DNA of 64,000 bases from GCA-2748575 sp965222725 (GTDB taxonomy: Bacteria > Pseudomonadota > Gammaproteobacteria > Pseudomonadales > Ketobacteraceae): contig OZ244969.1 of assembly GCA_965222725.1 (NCBI GenBank), positions 1,488,001 through 1,552,000 on the forward strand. Reading direction: 5' to 3'. Below the pieces are notes generated by a model. That model saw nothing but the letters and a program-made list of their open reading frames with translations. It was not told where the DNA came from and ran no database searches. The position numbers and the translations under genes are program-made. This document shows positions 33,366 to 42,641 of this stretch, piece after piece; the first letter of the stretch is position 1; the number at the start of each line of letters is the position of its first letter.

Positions 33366-34493
33366 TTGAGCACATCACAATCCGCCCGCAAACCGGCCAG
33401 GACCGGGGAAAACGGCAGCGGCGATTCCGACGACAGCTTCTTTCTGCCGGACCTGTGCGCTATCCAGCCGGTGTTTCTGCTGATTCTGGTGTCGGAGCTG
33501 TTTTCCATTGTGCTGGTGCTGGCCTCCAGCTCCCTGAAAACCTTTAACTGGGAACAGCTGGCTCTGACCTCCCTGTTTGTGCAGTGGGTGGCCCTGACCA
33601 GTGCCGCGATTCTCTGCGGATTGCGGCCCACCCTGCGCAAGCTGGAGCAGAACAGGGCGGTGGCCATCAGTTACCTGATCATACCCCTGAATACCTGGGT
33701 AGTGAGCTGGACCAGTCATCAGGTGGTGGCCCAGCCGGGGTTTGCCTCTGTAGGCTTCTTTCACGATGCGGTGCTGACCAATGTGCTGGTGGCGTCCATT
33801 ATCGGCGGACTGGTGATTCGCTATTTTTATCTGCAGGCTCAGTTGATTGCCCGCAAACAGTCGGCTCTGGTGAATCGTATCCAGGCGCTGCAGTCGCGAA
33901 TCCGCCCGCATTTTCTGTTCAACAGTATGAACATTATTGCCAGCCTGATTTCCGTGGATCCGGAGACTGCCGAGGAGGTGGTGGAGGATCTGTCTCACCT
34001 GTTCCGCGCCAGCCTGAACGAAGTGGGCAATCAGGTGCCCTTTACAACTGAGGTGGATCTTTGCAAACGCTATCTGCGGATTGAGCAGTTGCGTCTGGGG
34101 GATCGATTACAGGTGGAGTGGCAGATCCGCAATGTGCCGGAGCGTCTGCAGATCCCCATGCTGACCCTGCAGCCTTTGCTGGAAAATGCCATTCTTCACG
34201 GGGTGCAACCCCTGGAAGAGGGCGGTATGATTGAGATCGATGCCGCCTACCAGCATGGCGTGTTCGAACTCAAGATCTCGAATCCTTATGTCGTTGTTGA
34301 AGGCGCCAGACATAATAAACAGGGTAACCGTATTGCCCTGGATAATATTCGTAATCGTCTGCTGGTACTTTACGGAGAGCGTGCCAAGTTAACATCCTAT
34401 CCGGAAAATAACCGGTATATTACCCGTCTGACCTATCCCTTCGAGGTGATGGGTGCGGTGCGCAACAAAGCTCAAAACAAGGCACAAAAATAG
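33366..34493 (+). CDS. algZ: AlgZ/FimS-type sensor histidine kinase (LytS family)
   Basis: The 375-residue protein has four N-terminal membrane segments (about residues 35-160) followed by a His_kinase domain of LytS type. The phospho-acceptor region is IRPHFLFNSMNIIASLIS with His182, and the ATP-binding part includes LQPLLENAILHG and KQGNRIALDNIRNRL. The start is TTG at 33366, seven bases after GAGG; no ATG gives a full N-terminus. In Pseudomonas, AlgZ with AlgR controls type IV pilus twitching, alginate and virulence genes. algR follows after 139 bp. AlgZ-type proteins lack some canonical kinase boxes, so activity is by analogy. Confidence 0.88.
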   Translation: MSTSQSARKPARTGENGSGDSDDSFFLPDLCAIQPVFLLILVSELFSIVLVLASSSLKTFNWEQLALTSLFVQWVALTSAAILCGLRPTLRKLEQNRAVAISYLIIPLNTWVVSWTSHQVVAQPGFASVGFFHDAVLTNVLVASIIGGLVIRYFYLQAQLIARKQSALVNRIQALQSRIRPHFLFNSMNIIASLISVDPETAEEVVEDLSHLFRASLNEVGNQVPFTTEVDLCKRYLRIEQLRLGDRLQVEWQIRNVPERLQIPMLTLQPLLENAILHGVQPLEEGGMIEIDAAYQHGVFELKISNPYVVVEGARHNKQGNRIALDNIRNRLLVLYGERAKLTSYPENNRYITRLTYPFEVMGAVRNKAQNKAQK

Positions 34494-34521
34494 TTAAGAT
34501 AGCAGGATCAAGAATAACAAG

Positions 34522-34566
34522 GTTGTACCGCCAGTAGTTGTACTGCCAATAATGATACCGCCAATA
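34522..34566. repeat. Three imperfect 15-bp tandem repeats between algZ and algR
   Basis: Units GTTGTACCGCCAGTA, GTTGTACTGCCAATA and ATGATACCGCCAATA lie head to tail in the 139-bp algZ-algR gap. They may affect transcript stability or the spacing between the genes. Confidence 0.7.
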
Positions 34567-34632
34567 ATAAAGTATCTCCGCCGGACAGGGTTTGCCGCCC
34601 GGCCGAGGGAACAGATTGAAATGAGGTAGCCC

Positions 34633-35388
34633 ATGAGGGTGTTGATTTGTGATGATGAGCCACTCGCCCGTGATCGCATGAAGCGCATGCTGGAAAAAAT
34701 CGCAGATGTTGACGTGGTGGGGGAGGCCCGCAACGGTATTGATCTGCTGGACCGCATTCCCCTGACTCAGCCGGACGTGGTGATAACGGATATTCGCATG
34801 CCCGCCATGGACGGTATGGAAGCCGCCGAACACATGGCCAATATGGCCGAACCCCCCGCCCTGATTTTTTGTACTGCCTATGATGAATACGCCATTCGTG
34901 CCTTTCAGGTGCAGGCCATTGGCTACCTGCTGAAGCCCGTGCGTCAGGAGGATCTGGAGCAGGTGCTGTCCCAGGCGGCACGGGTGAATCGTGCCCAGCT
35001 GAATGCCGTACGCCAGGGCATGCCCCGGGAGCCGGTGAACGACACCCCCGCCATGGCAGGCCGCAAACATATCAGCGCCAAGACCCACCGGGGTATCGAG
35101 CTGATTCCGGTGGATGAGGTACGCTACTTTATGGCGGATCAGAAGTACGTCACCGTGCGTTATCCGGAAGGCGATGTACTGATTGATGATACCCTGAAAG
35201 AACTGGAGGAAGAGTTCGGCAACCGCTTTCTGCGGGTGCATCGCAACGCTCTGGTGGCCCTGGCCCATATCGATGGTCTGGAGCAGTACCAGAATCAGTA
35301 CCAGTTGCGCTTTAAAGGGATTGAAGACCGGGTCACCATCAGCCGGCGCCACGTGGCAGCCGTCAAGAAACTGCTGCAGCGTTACTGA
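34633..35388 (+). CDS. algR: AlgR-type LytTR response regulator
   Basis: The 251-residue protein has a receiver domain with phospho-acceptor Asp53 (VVITDIRMPAMDGME), conserved Thr (FCTAYDEYA) and Lys (LLKPVRQEDL). A C-terminal LytTR DNA-binding domain follows (about residues 148-250: VDEVRYFMADQKYVTVRY, FLRVHRNALVALAHIDGLEQ). GAGGTAG precedes ATG 34633. It is the partner of AlgZ. AlgR in Pseudomonas regulates alginate, twitching and rhamnolipid genes; the regulon here is unknown. hemC follows after 200 bp, a conserved neighbourhood. Confidence 0.92.
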   Translation: MRVLICDDEPLARDRMKRMLEKIADVDVVGEARNGIDLLDRIPLTQPDVVITDIRMPAMDGMEAAEHMANMAEPPALIFCTAYDEYAIRAFQVQAIGYLLKPVRQEDLEQVLSQAARVNRAQLNAVRQGMPREPVNDTPAMAGRKHISAKTHRGIELIPVDEVRYFMADQKYVTVRYPEGDVLIDDTLKELEEEFGNRFLRVHRNALVALAHIDGLEQYQNQYQLRFKGIEDRVTISRRHVAAVKKLLQRY

Positions 35389-35588
35389 CCTGAGACTCTG
35401 GACCGTTATTCTGCACCATTACTTTGCGCCATCACTTTGCCATGGGCCCACGAGTCTGGTGACTCTGTTGAACATGGTGAAAATGCCCGGCTTGTGGTAG
35501 CGTAGCCCGCCAGTAAATTGGCAGTAACCGGTGCGCCCTTTACCGTGCCCCTCACTACTGCTGCCGGCAAGACAACAGGTTACCCATC

Positions 35589-36521
35589 ATGACTGATCGC
35601 ACCATCCGCATTGCAACCCGCAAAAGCCCGCTGGCCCTGTGGCAGGCAGAACACGTCAAATCCGAACTGGAACGGCATCACCCCGGTATCAAGGTGGAGC
35701 TGGCCGCCATGAGCACCCGGGGCGACAAGATTCTGGATACGCCCCTGGCCAAGGTAGGTGGCAAGGGCCTGTTTGTGAAAGAGCTTGAAGTGGCCATGCT
35801 GGAACAGCGAGCGGATCTGGCCGTGCACTCCATGAAAGATGTGCCGGTGGATTTTCCCGAAGGCCTGGGCCTTACTGTGATCTGCGAGCGGGAAGACCCC
35901 CGCGACGCCTTTGTTTCCAATCATTATGACAGCGTGGATGACCTGCCTCAGGGCGCACGTGTAGGCACCTGCAGTTTGCGGCGCCAGTGTCAGATAAAAG
36001 AGCGGCGCCCGGATCTGGAGGTCATCACCCTGCGGGGCAATGTGAATTCCCGCCTGGCCAAGTTGGACGACGGCCAGTTCGAAGCCATTATTCTGGCCGC
36101 ATCCGGCCTCAAGCGCCTGGAATTCCATGACCGGATTCGCCAGGAGATCCCCCCGGAAGTGAGCCTGCCTGCGGTTGGCCAGGGGGCGCTGGGCATAGAA
36201 TGCCGCCTGGACGACCAGGAGCTGATCGATCTGCTGCAACCCCTCAATCACCGGGATTCCTGGGTGCGTCTGCAGGCCGAGCGGGCCATGAACCGGCGCC
36301 TGCAGGGGGGCTGTCAGGTGCCTATTGCCGGTTATGCGCTGCTGGAAGGGGATCAGATTTACCTGCGTGGCTTGGTGGGCGAGCCCGATGGCACCCGGGT
36401 GGTTCGCCACGAGGCCCGTGCCCCACAGGCGGATGCCGAAAAGCTGGGCACAGAAATCGCCGAGGTGCTGCTGGAAAACGGCGCCCGGGAGATCCTGAAA
36501 AACCTGTATGACGAGTCATAG
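35589..36521 (+). CDS. hemC: Porphobilinogen deaminase (hydroxymethylbilane synthase)
   Basis: The 310-residue enzyme starts with TIRIATRKSPLALWQAEHVK. It includes ADLAVHSMKDVP and the arginine-rich RVGTCSLRRQCQI, and binds its dipyrromethane cofactor through Cys242 in GGCQVPIAGYA, the same number as in E. coli. It polymerises four porphobilinogens into hydroxymethylbilane. hemD follows after 6 bp, then hemX and hemY. Confidence 0.97.
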   Translation: MTDRTIRIATRKSPLALWQAEHVKSELERHHPGIKVELAAMSTRGDKILDTPLAKVGGKGLFVKELEVAMLEQRADLAVHSMKDVPVDFPEGLGLTVICEREDPRDAFVSNHYDSVDDLPQGARVGTCSLRRQCQIKERRPDLEVITLRGNVNSRLAKLDDGQFEAIILAASGLKRLEFHDRIRQEIPPEVSLPAVGQGALGIECRLDDQELIDLLQPLNHRDSWVRLQAERAMNRRLQGGCQVPIAGYALLEGDQIYLRGLVGEPDGTRVVRHEARAPQADAEKLGTEIAEVLLENGAREILKNLYDES

Positions 36522-36527
36522 CCGGCC

Positions 36528-37298
36528 GTGAGCGACACGCGGATTTCGGTGCTGGTTACCCGGCCTGAGGCTCAGGCTGAAGGCTGGATCAAGGCCATCG
36601 AAGCAGTGGGCTGGGAAGCGGTGAGCTTTCCCACGCTGGCCATCAGGCCCCTGAGCCTGACACCGGAACAGAAGCAGATGGTGCTCGATCTTGACCAGTA
36701 TCAGGGGGTGATCTGTATTTCCGGCAACGCCGCCGAGCTGGGATTGTCATTGCTATCCGATTACTGGCCCCAGTGGCCGGTCCGGCAGGACTGGTATGCG
36801 GTGGGGCCTGCCACGGCAGAAGTGATGGCGGACTATCAGATCCGGCCCCGGGTACCGGATCAGCATCACAGCGAAGGCTTGCTGGGGCTGGCGACGCTGC
36901 AGGATGTTACGGATCAGCGTTTTCTGATCCTGAAAGGCCGGGGCGGGCGTGATGCCATTCAGCAGCAACTGCGGGACCGGGGTGCCCGGGTGGATGAGCT
37001 GCCACTCTATGAGCGGTCCATTCCCGATACGCCCCTCGACATTTTGTCGACATGGCACAAAACTGCCCGCCGCCATGTAATCGCCTGCAGCAGCGGCGAT
37101 GGTCTGAAGAATTTTCTTGCCATGGTTGCCGGCACAACCGGCGGCGGCGCCGGCGAGCTGCACGCCATCCCTCTGGTGGTGGTCAGTGAGCGTTTGGCAA
37201 AATATGCGCAGGATCAGGGGTTTAGCCAGGTGCTGGTGGCCCGCGGGGCATCCCCCCAGGCTATTGTCACGGCGATCTCAGCAGGGCTGGAACCGTGA
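36528..37298 (+). CDS. hemD: Uroporphyrinogen-III synthase
   Basis: The 256-residue protein begins (M)SDTRISVLVTRPEAQAEGW and has the weakly conserved two-lobe HemD pattern (YAVGPATAEVMADY, LILKGRGGRDAIQQQL, SSGDGLKNFLAM). It closes and rearranges hydroxymethylbilane to uroporphyrinogen III. The start is GTG at 36528, only six bases after hemC, without a clear ribosome binding site, which suggests translational coupling. Confidence 0.93.
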   Translation: MSDTRISVLVTRPEAQAEGWIKAIEAVGWEAVSFPTLAIRPLSLTPEQKQMVLDLDQYQGVICISGNAAELGLSLLSDYWPQWPVRQDWYAVGPATAEVMADYQIRPRVPDQHHSEGLLGLATLQDVTDQRFLILKGRGGRDAIQQQLRDRGARVDELPLYERSIPDTPLDILSTWHKTARRHVIACSSGDGLKNFLAMVAGTTGGGAGELHAIPLVVVSERLAKYAQDQGFSQVLVARGASPQAIVTAISAGLEP

Positions 37299-37369
37299 AA
37301 AACACTCCACAAATCAGGGATTTTGCAGTAGGGTTGTGGGCTTATTAGAACAATAAATCTGGTGGGGCA

Positions 37370-38743
37370 ATGACGGACACGAAAGGGCTCGATGAGCCAG
37401 TTTCGGATGACAGGGCTAAACTGTCAGGGACAACAGAGAAAAAACAGAACAATTCCGGTGAAATGGAAACCCGTGAGGCGGCTGATTACAAGGCCAGTTT
37501 CCATCCCGACACCGATACACGGTTCGCCACCCTGAACAACGGCGGCGCTGAAAAAGCCGGCGAATCCGGCACCGGACCATCCAGGAAGCAGCATAAGGAG
37601 AAGGCTCTGAGCAATCAATCTTCCTCTTCATTACCCGCAATAACCGCTGTGATTGCGATTCTGTTCGCCATTGCCGCCGCCGCGGGCGTCGCCTATCTGT
37701 GGAACGAATCCCGGGTGGAGAAAGCCAGGCTGACCTACGCCAACGACAATCTCAAGTCCGATATTGCCGCCCAGAATGCCCGCCTTGAAGCCATGCAATC
37801 CACGGTCAGCAACCTGACCCAGCAACTGGATGCCGCCAAAACCTTCTCGTCTGAGGTGAAAACCAATAATCAGGCTCTGGACGGCCGGGTAGCCGCCATT
37901 GAAAGCGAAATCGCTGAAATGACCGGCTCCAACCGTATCGACTGGATGCTGCGGGAAGTGGAGCATTTTGTGATGGTGGCGGAACGCCGCCTCAGCCTGC
38001 TGGGGGATGTGGATGGCGCGCTGGCGCTGATGCTTGAAGCCGATCAGCTGGTGCGGGAAATGGCAGAACCGGCAGCCCGGCCACTGCGTAATGCCACCCA
38101 GGCGGATCTGATGGCGCTGCAACAGGCTGTGGATGTGAGCGTGGACACAGAAGGTCTGTTTTCCCGGTTATCTTTGCTGGCGGAAAAAGTGCCGGCCCTG
38201 CGTGCTGCCGGTATTGATTATGACATGGCCCTGGAAGCGGACGCCCGGGACGCAGCACCACCACCGGATGGCCTGGCTTACACCTGGTACGAGGTGAAGC
38301 GCTTTATTCTTTCCCTGGTCAGGGTGCAGCGGGTGACCGATGGTGAAATCAAACCGCTGTTGTTGCAGGACCAGCAGATTTTTGTGGAACAGAATATCCG
38401 GCTGTTGCTGGAGCAGGCGCAACTGGCCCTGCTGCGGGGAGATCAGACCGTTTATCGCACCAGTCTGGGTGAGGTGCAGAGCCGGGTCCGGGATTACCTG
38501 CGCACCAACACGCCAGAAGCCACCGCTTTCCTGAAAACAGTGGCCGAGCTGAAAGCCGCCACCGTGGAGCCGGCCATTCCCAGCATAGAAGGCTCGGTAC
38601 GGGCGGTGCAGGTGTTCCGCGACTACTGGCAGAAAGAAAAAGTAGAACGCCAGCTGGGTACTGCCGCCATTGAAAATGCGGTTGACAGTGCCCAGGCAGA
38701 GCAGGCTGAACCCCAGCCTGAGCCAGCGGCCAATAACGAATAA
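37370..38743 (+). CDS. hemX: HemX-like membrane protein
   Basis: The 457-residue protein has a charged, low-complexity cytoplasmic N-terminus of about 90 residues, one membrane helix (AITAVIAILFAIAAAAGVAYLW), and a long helical periplasmic part. That part includes a coiled coil (LEAMQSTVSNLTQQLDAAKT) and WMLREVEHFVMVAERRLSLLGD. It belongs to the HemX family, annotated as uroporphyrinogen methyltransferase-like though it lacks methyltransferase motifs. It is third in the hemCDXY operon. The exact role is unsettled. Confidence 0.88.
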   Translation: MTDTKGLDEPVSDDRAKLSGTTEKKQNNSGEMETREAADYKASFHPDTDTRFATLNNGGAEKAGESGTGPSRKQHKEKALSNQSSSSLPAITAVIAILFAIAAAAGVAYLWNESRVEKARLTYANDNLKSDIAAQNARLEAMQSTVSNLTQQLDAAKTFSSEVKTNNQALDGRVAAIESEIAEMTGSNRIDWMLREVEHFVMVAERRLSLLGDVDGALALMLEADQLVREMAEPAARPLRNATQADLMALQQAVDVSVDTEGLFSRLSLLAEKVPALRAAGIDYDMALEADARDAAPPPDGLAYTWYEVKRFILSLVRVQRVTDGEIKPLLLQDQQIFVEQNIRLLLEQAQLALLRGDQTVYRTSLGEVQSRVRDYLRTNTPEATAFLKTVAELKAATVEPAIPSIEGSVRAVQVFRDYWQKEKVERQLGTAAIENAVDSAQAEQAEPQPEPAANNE

Positions 38744-38763
38744 GAACGTATTCCGGGGGCGTT

Positions 38764-40056
38764 ATGACCAGTCTGATCCGTGCCATGGTGTTCAAACCAT
38801 CCACCATTATTTTTATCGTTCTGGGTGCCGCATTGGTGGCGACCTTTATCGCCCAGCTTTCCAGTGACCCCGGCTATTTGCTCTTTGCCCTGGGTAATTA
38901 CACCATTGAAACCAGCGCTATTGTGGCAGCCTTCGGGCTTTTATTACTGGTCACCCTGGTGTTCTGGATTTACCGTGGCGGCGAATGGCTGGTGGATAAA
39001 AGCCGCCGTCAGCATGGTGCCCGCAAAAAAACCACGCGCGGCCTGATTGCTTATGCGGAAGGTAACTGGCCCGAAGCTGAAAAAGTGCTGGCCAAAGCCG
39101 CGGCGCACCATGAAGTGCCTTTGATCAACTATATAACGGCAGCCAAGGCGGCCCATGAACAGGGCAACGATGAGCGTCGTGATGATTACCTGCGTCTGGC
39201 CCACGAAACCACTGAAGGGGTGGACTCAGCCATTGGTCTGACCAAGGCGCGCCTGCAGTTTGACTCCGGCCAGTGGGAGCAGTGCCTGGCCACCCTGATG
39301 ATGCTGAAGAAGGAACCCAAGTCGCCGGGGTACCCTTCTGTGCTGAAAATGCTGGCTCAGGTGTACGTGAAACTGGAAGACTGGGAAAAGCTGCGCGGTG
39401 TATTACCTGAACTGAAAAAGCGCAAGCTCTTCCCCAAAGAAGCCTATCTGAACCTGGCGCAAACCTGTTACGAGGGCCTGATCAAAACCCAGTCCCGCAC
39501 TGCCCCTGCCACCACCCAGCTGCAGCAACTCAAGCAGGCCTGGTCGGAAGTGCCCAAAGGCGCCCGTCAGAATCCGCCGTTACTGAACGCCTATTGTGAA
39601 CGGTTGATGGATCTTGGTGCTGAGCAGGAAGCGGAACGCACTATTACCGCTTTTCTGAAAAAAGACTGGGACGAACAGCTGGTGCGTTTGTACGGTATCG
39701 TCAAAGGCGAGGATCAGGAAAAACAGATGCTGCTGGCGGAAAACTGGCTACAGGAACGGCCCAACAATGCCATGTTGTTATTGTCACTGGGGCGTTTGTC
39801 CATGCAACTGCAGCGCTGGGAAAAAGCCCGTTCCTATTTCGAATCCAGCCTCAGCAGCCGAAAAACCGCGGAAGCCTATGGAGAACTGGGCCGCTTACTG
39901 GGGCACCTTGGTGACCACAAGGCCAGCAGTGAATACTTCCAGAAAGGGCTGGCCATGATTTCCGAGCGCTTGCCGGATCTGCCCTTGCCGGTTAACGAGG
40001 CGCATAGGCAAACACATCCGAATGAAGCTGATGCTTCTCCAGCCCCGCCGCCATAA
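38764..40056 (+). CDS. hemY: HemY-like TPR membrane protein
   Basis: The 430-residue protein has two N-terminal membrane segments (TIIFIVLGAALVATFIAQL, TSAIVAAFGLLLLVTLVFW) and a TPR-rich remainder, as in proteobacterial HemY. These proteins accompany heme genes but are not the protoporphyrinogen oxidase of Gram-positives. It starts 20 bp after hemX. The last 21 codons are polar, proline-rich and overlap the end of the opposing reductase gene by 65 bp. Confidence 0.9.
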   Translation: MTSLIRAMVFKPSTIIFIVLGAALVATFIAQLSSDPGYLLFALGNYTIETSAIVAAFGLLLLVTLVFWIYRGGEWLVDKSRRQHGARKKTTRGLIAYAEGNWPEAEKVLAKAAAHHEVPLINYITAAKAAHEQGNDERRDDYLRLAHETTEGVDSAIGLTKARLQFDSGQWEQCLATLMMLKKEPKSPGYPSVLKMLAQVYVKLEDWEKLRGVLPELKKRKLFPKEAYLNLAQTCYEGLIKTQSRTAPATTQLQQLKQAWSEVPKGARQNPPLLNAYCERLMDLGAEQEAERTITAFLKKDWDEQLVRLYGIVKGEDQEKQMLLAENWLQERPNNAMLLLSLGRLSMQLQRWEKARSYFESSLSSRKTAEAYGELGRLLGHLGDHKASSEYFQKGLAMISERLPDLPLPVNEAHRQTHPNEADASPAPPP

Positions 40057-41032
40057 AGTCATCATAAGCCGCATGCACCATACCCGGTGAGCCTCCGGCA
40101 ATAATCTGGGTGTCCGTGCCAAAGGGCAGCCGGTCTTCCATCAGTGCCTTGTGCACAAAGCCCAGGCGGCCATCCCATCCGGGGCTGTTTTCCGGCTCTG
40201 ATACCACCGGTATGTACTGAAAGTTGCTGTGCTCTGCCTGCCACTGTTGCGCCAGCTCGTGCTGATAAATATCCGCGGCCGTGCGGCCACCCCAGTAAAG
40301 AATCACCGGACGTTGCAGTTGCCGGGCAAAGCAGTGTTCGATCATGGCCTTGATGGGCGCAAAGCCGGTGCTGCCCGCCAGAAAGATCAGCGGCGTTGTT
40401 CCGGTGGCCAGGGTGTCCCCGTAAATATGGTCCAGTGTGCAGTCACCGCTGGGCAGGCGGGCATGAATGACATCTCCCTCGCGCAAAGCCTGCTTGAGCA
40501 AATCCAGCGAATCGCTGCCGGGAATATCACGGATATGCAACTCCAGGGTGCGGCTGTCGTCGGGTGCGTTGGCAATGGAAAACGGAAAATGGCGTTCGCC
40601 TTCACGGCCGGGGTTTAGTACCAGTTCCAGATACTGGCCGGGATAATAGTCGATCCTTTTACCGGCGGGCAGTTTGAGCACATATTGAGTGACGTCGTGG
40701 TTAAGAGGCGACACCGTCAGCACCTGGCAGGCGACGGTGGATTGCGGTAACTCTCCTTTTGCCAACACGTGAGCAGTCTCCAGAATGCAGTCAGTCTCCG
40801 GGTAGCAGAGACAGGTCAGAATTTTACCGGCATCGCGGCTGGTGTCATGAGTGATCTCGCCGGCTTTGCTGATGACAGTACCCTGTACCAGTTTAGCCCG
40901 GCAGACGTGACAGCTGCCTGAATCGCAACTGTGCCTGATGAATGCGCCTGAATCCAGTATGGATTCGAGAATGGTCCGGCCCGGCTGATGGTCAACGGTG
41001 ATCCCTTTGGGAATAAGCTGAATCTGCTTCAT
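39992..41032 (-). CDS. 2Fe-2S ferredoxin / FAD / NAD(P)H reductase fusion (phenol hydroxylase or CDP-6-deoxyglucoseen reductase type)
   Basis: The 346-residue protein has an N-terminal plant-type ferredoxin domain with CDSGSCHVC and a distal CLCYPETDC. An FAD domain follows (YYPGQYLELVL, RHFPFSIANAP), then an NAD(P) domain (LIFLAGSTGFAPIKAMIEH), and it ends SDVFAYAPR. The order Fd-FAD-NAD is that of iron-sulfur flavoprotein reductases that feed an oxygenase or dehydratase; the partner is not in the window. ATG at 41032 was chosen because the upstream in-frame start at 41071 lies inside the rho terminator. Its 3' end overlaps hemY tail to tail. Confidence 0.85.
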   Translation of the reverse strand: MKQIQLIPKGITVDHQPGRTILESILDSGAFIRHSCDSGSCHVCRAKLVQGTVISKAGEITHDTSRDAGKILTCLCYPETDCILETAHVLAKGELPQSTVACQVLTVSPLNHDVTQYVLKLPAGKRIDYYPGQYLELVLNPGREGERHFPFSIANAPDDSRTLELHIRDIPGSDSLDLLKQALREGDVIHARLPSGDCTLDHIYGDTLATGTTPLIFLAGSTGFAPIKAMIEHCFARQLQRPVILYWGGRTAADIYQHELAQQWQAEHSNFQYIPVVSEPENSPGWDGRLGFVHKALMEDRLPFGTDTQIIAGGSPGMVHAAYDDFMAAGLEKHQLHSDVFAYAPR

Positions 41033-41050
41033 GCCGGAATTGGCCGGATT

Positions 41051-41090
41051 AAAAAAGGGCAGTACCGGCATGTCCGGGTACTGCCCTTTT
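41051..41090 (-). terminator. Terminator of rho
   Basis: Arms 41053-41066 and 41077-41090 form a 14-bp perfect stem ending in GGGCAGTACC, followed on the minus strand by six T residues. It lies 7 bp after the rho stop. Confidence 0.92.
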
Positions 41091-41096
41091 AAGGGG

Positions 41097-42356
41097 TTAC
41101 TTGCGCTTCATGGCATCGAAGAATTCTTCGTTGGTCTTGGTTTCGCGCATTTTATCGATCAGAAATTCCATGGCGGCGGTTTCATCCATGGGGTGCAGAA
41201 TCTTGCGGAGAATCCACATTTTCTTCAGCTCGTCTTCGGTGGTCAGCAGGTCTTCGCGGCGGGTGCCGGACTTGTTGATATTGATGGCCGGGAACACGCG
41301 TTTTTCAGCAATGCGGCGATCCAGGTGCAGTTCCTGGTTACCGGTACCTTTAAACTCCTCGAAGATAACCTCGTCCATTTTGGAACCGGTATCCACCAGG
41401 GCGGTAGCCATAATAGTCAGGCTGCCGCCTTCCTCAATGTTACGGGCGGCACCGAAGAAACGCTTGGGGCGCTCCAGGGCGTGGGCGTCCACACCACCGG
41501 TCAGTACCTTGCCGGAGGAAGGAATCACCGTATTGTAGGCGCGTGCCAGACGGGTAATGGAGTCCAGCAGAATGACCACGTTCTGTTTGTGTTCCACCAG
41601 GCGCTTGGCTTTTTCCAGCACCATTTCGGCTACCTGCACGTGGCGGGCCGGCGGCTCATCAAAGGTACTGGCCACCACTTCACCACGTACGGTGCGGCGC
41701 ATTTCGGTGACCTCTTCCGGACGTTCGTCGATCAGCAGAACGATCAGATAGCAGTCCGGGTTGTTGCGGGTAATGGACTGGGCGATGTTCTGCAGCATCA
41801 GGGTTTTACCTGCCTTTGGCGGCGATACGATCAAACCGCGCTGCCCCTTGCCGAACGGTGCTACCAGATCAATGGTTCGGGCAGTGATGTCTTCGGTGCT
41901 GCCGTTACCGATTTGCATGATCAGGCGTTCGTTGGGGAAGAGGGGGGTGAGGTTTTCGAAGAGGATCTTGTTCTTGGCGTTTTCGGGGCGGTCCAGGTTA
42001 ATCTCGTTAACTTTCAGCAGGGCAAAATAGCGTTCGCCGTCTTTGGGAGGGCGAATCTTGCCGGCGATGGTGTCCCCGGTACGCAGGTTAAAGCGGCGTA
42101 TCTGACTGGGCGAAACGTAGATATCGTCAGGGCCTGCCAGGTAAGAGCCTTCGGCGGAGCGCAGGAAACCGAAGCCGTCCTGGAGAATTTCCAGAACCCC
42201 GTCTCCGTAAATGTCTTCACCGCTCTTGGCGTGGCGTTTCAGGATACTGAAGATGACGTCCTGTTTGCGGGTTCGGGCGAGGTTTTCGAGGCCCATTTCT
42301 TCAGCGATAGTGAGAAGTTCTGCGATACGTTTTTTCTTGAGTTCTGTCAGATTCAT
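41097..42356 (-). CDS. rho: Transcription termination factor Rho
   Basis: The 419-residue protein has the N-terminal Rho_N helices (MNLTELKKKRIAELLTIAEE), the RNA-binding cold-shock-like domain (GVLEILQDGFGFLRSAEGSY) and the RecA-like motor with Walker A SPPKAGKT, Walker B and the RELHLDRRIAEKRVFPAIN block. The length equals that of the family. Rho is a hexameric RNA helicase that ends transcription. It follows trxA on the same strand, with a 276-bp leader where autogenous attenuation is usual. Confidence 0.98.
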   Translation of the reverse strand: MNLTELKKKRIAELLTIAEEMGLENLARTRKQDVIFSILKRHAKSGEDIYGDGVLEILQDGFGFLRSAEGSYLAGPDDIYVSPSQIRRFNLRTGDTIAGKIRPPKDGERYFALLKVNEINLDRPENAKNKILFENLTPLFPNERLIMQIGNGSTEDITARTIDLVAPFGKGQRGLIVSPPKAGKTLMLQNIAQSITRNNPDCYLIVLLIDERPEEVTEMRRTVRGEVVASTFDEPPARHVQVAEMVLEKAKRLVEHKQNVVILLDSITRLARAYNTVIPSSGKVLTGGVDAHALERPKRFFGAARNIEEGGSLTIMATALVDTGSKMDEVIFEEFKGTGNQELHLDRRIAEKRVFPAININKSGTRREDLLTTEDELKKMWILRKILHPMDETAAMEFLIDKMRETKTNEEFFDAMKRK

Positions 42357-42605
42357 TGTGGTAGAGGTTTACTTTGAGAAATAAAAGGAAGGTTGTGGGT
42401 GATATGAAATCCAGTTTGCCAGTCAATACCTGAACCTCAGCGATTTATTCTTATCGGGGAATAAAGGATCGGCAAAAAATGAGGCGATTCAGGCAAGCTT
42501 GAGGCAGTGCGTCTGCCCGGTCAAGGACTAATTATCGGTAAATCTAGCATTGTTGGATTTATGCGTCCAGTGAAAATGTGGTTTTTCACCGGACCGGTCA
42601 TGGCC

Positions 42606-42631
42606 CGGGAAGCCTGAGCTTCAGGCTCCCG
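42606..42631 (-). terminator. Hairpin after trxA
   Basis: CGGGAAGCCTGA pairs with TCAGGCTCCCG with one bulged base, just beyond the trxA stop. No T-run follows on either strand, so it may be a stability element rather than an intrinsic terminator. Confidence 0.4.
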
Positions 42632-42641
42632 GTATACCGGA

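Noticed and set aside
34522..34566. CRISPR-like array
   Set aside because: Units are only 15 bp, contiguous without spacers, and no cas genes are present.
41031..42377. Long open frame opposite rho (about 448 codons)
   Set aside because: Shadow of the rho reading frame, which has all Rho motifs; the opposing frame has none.
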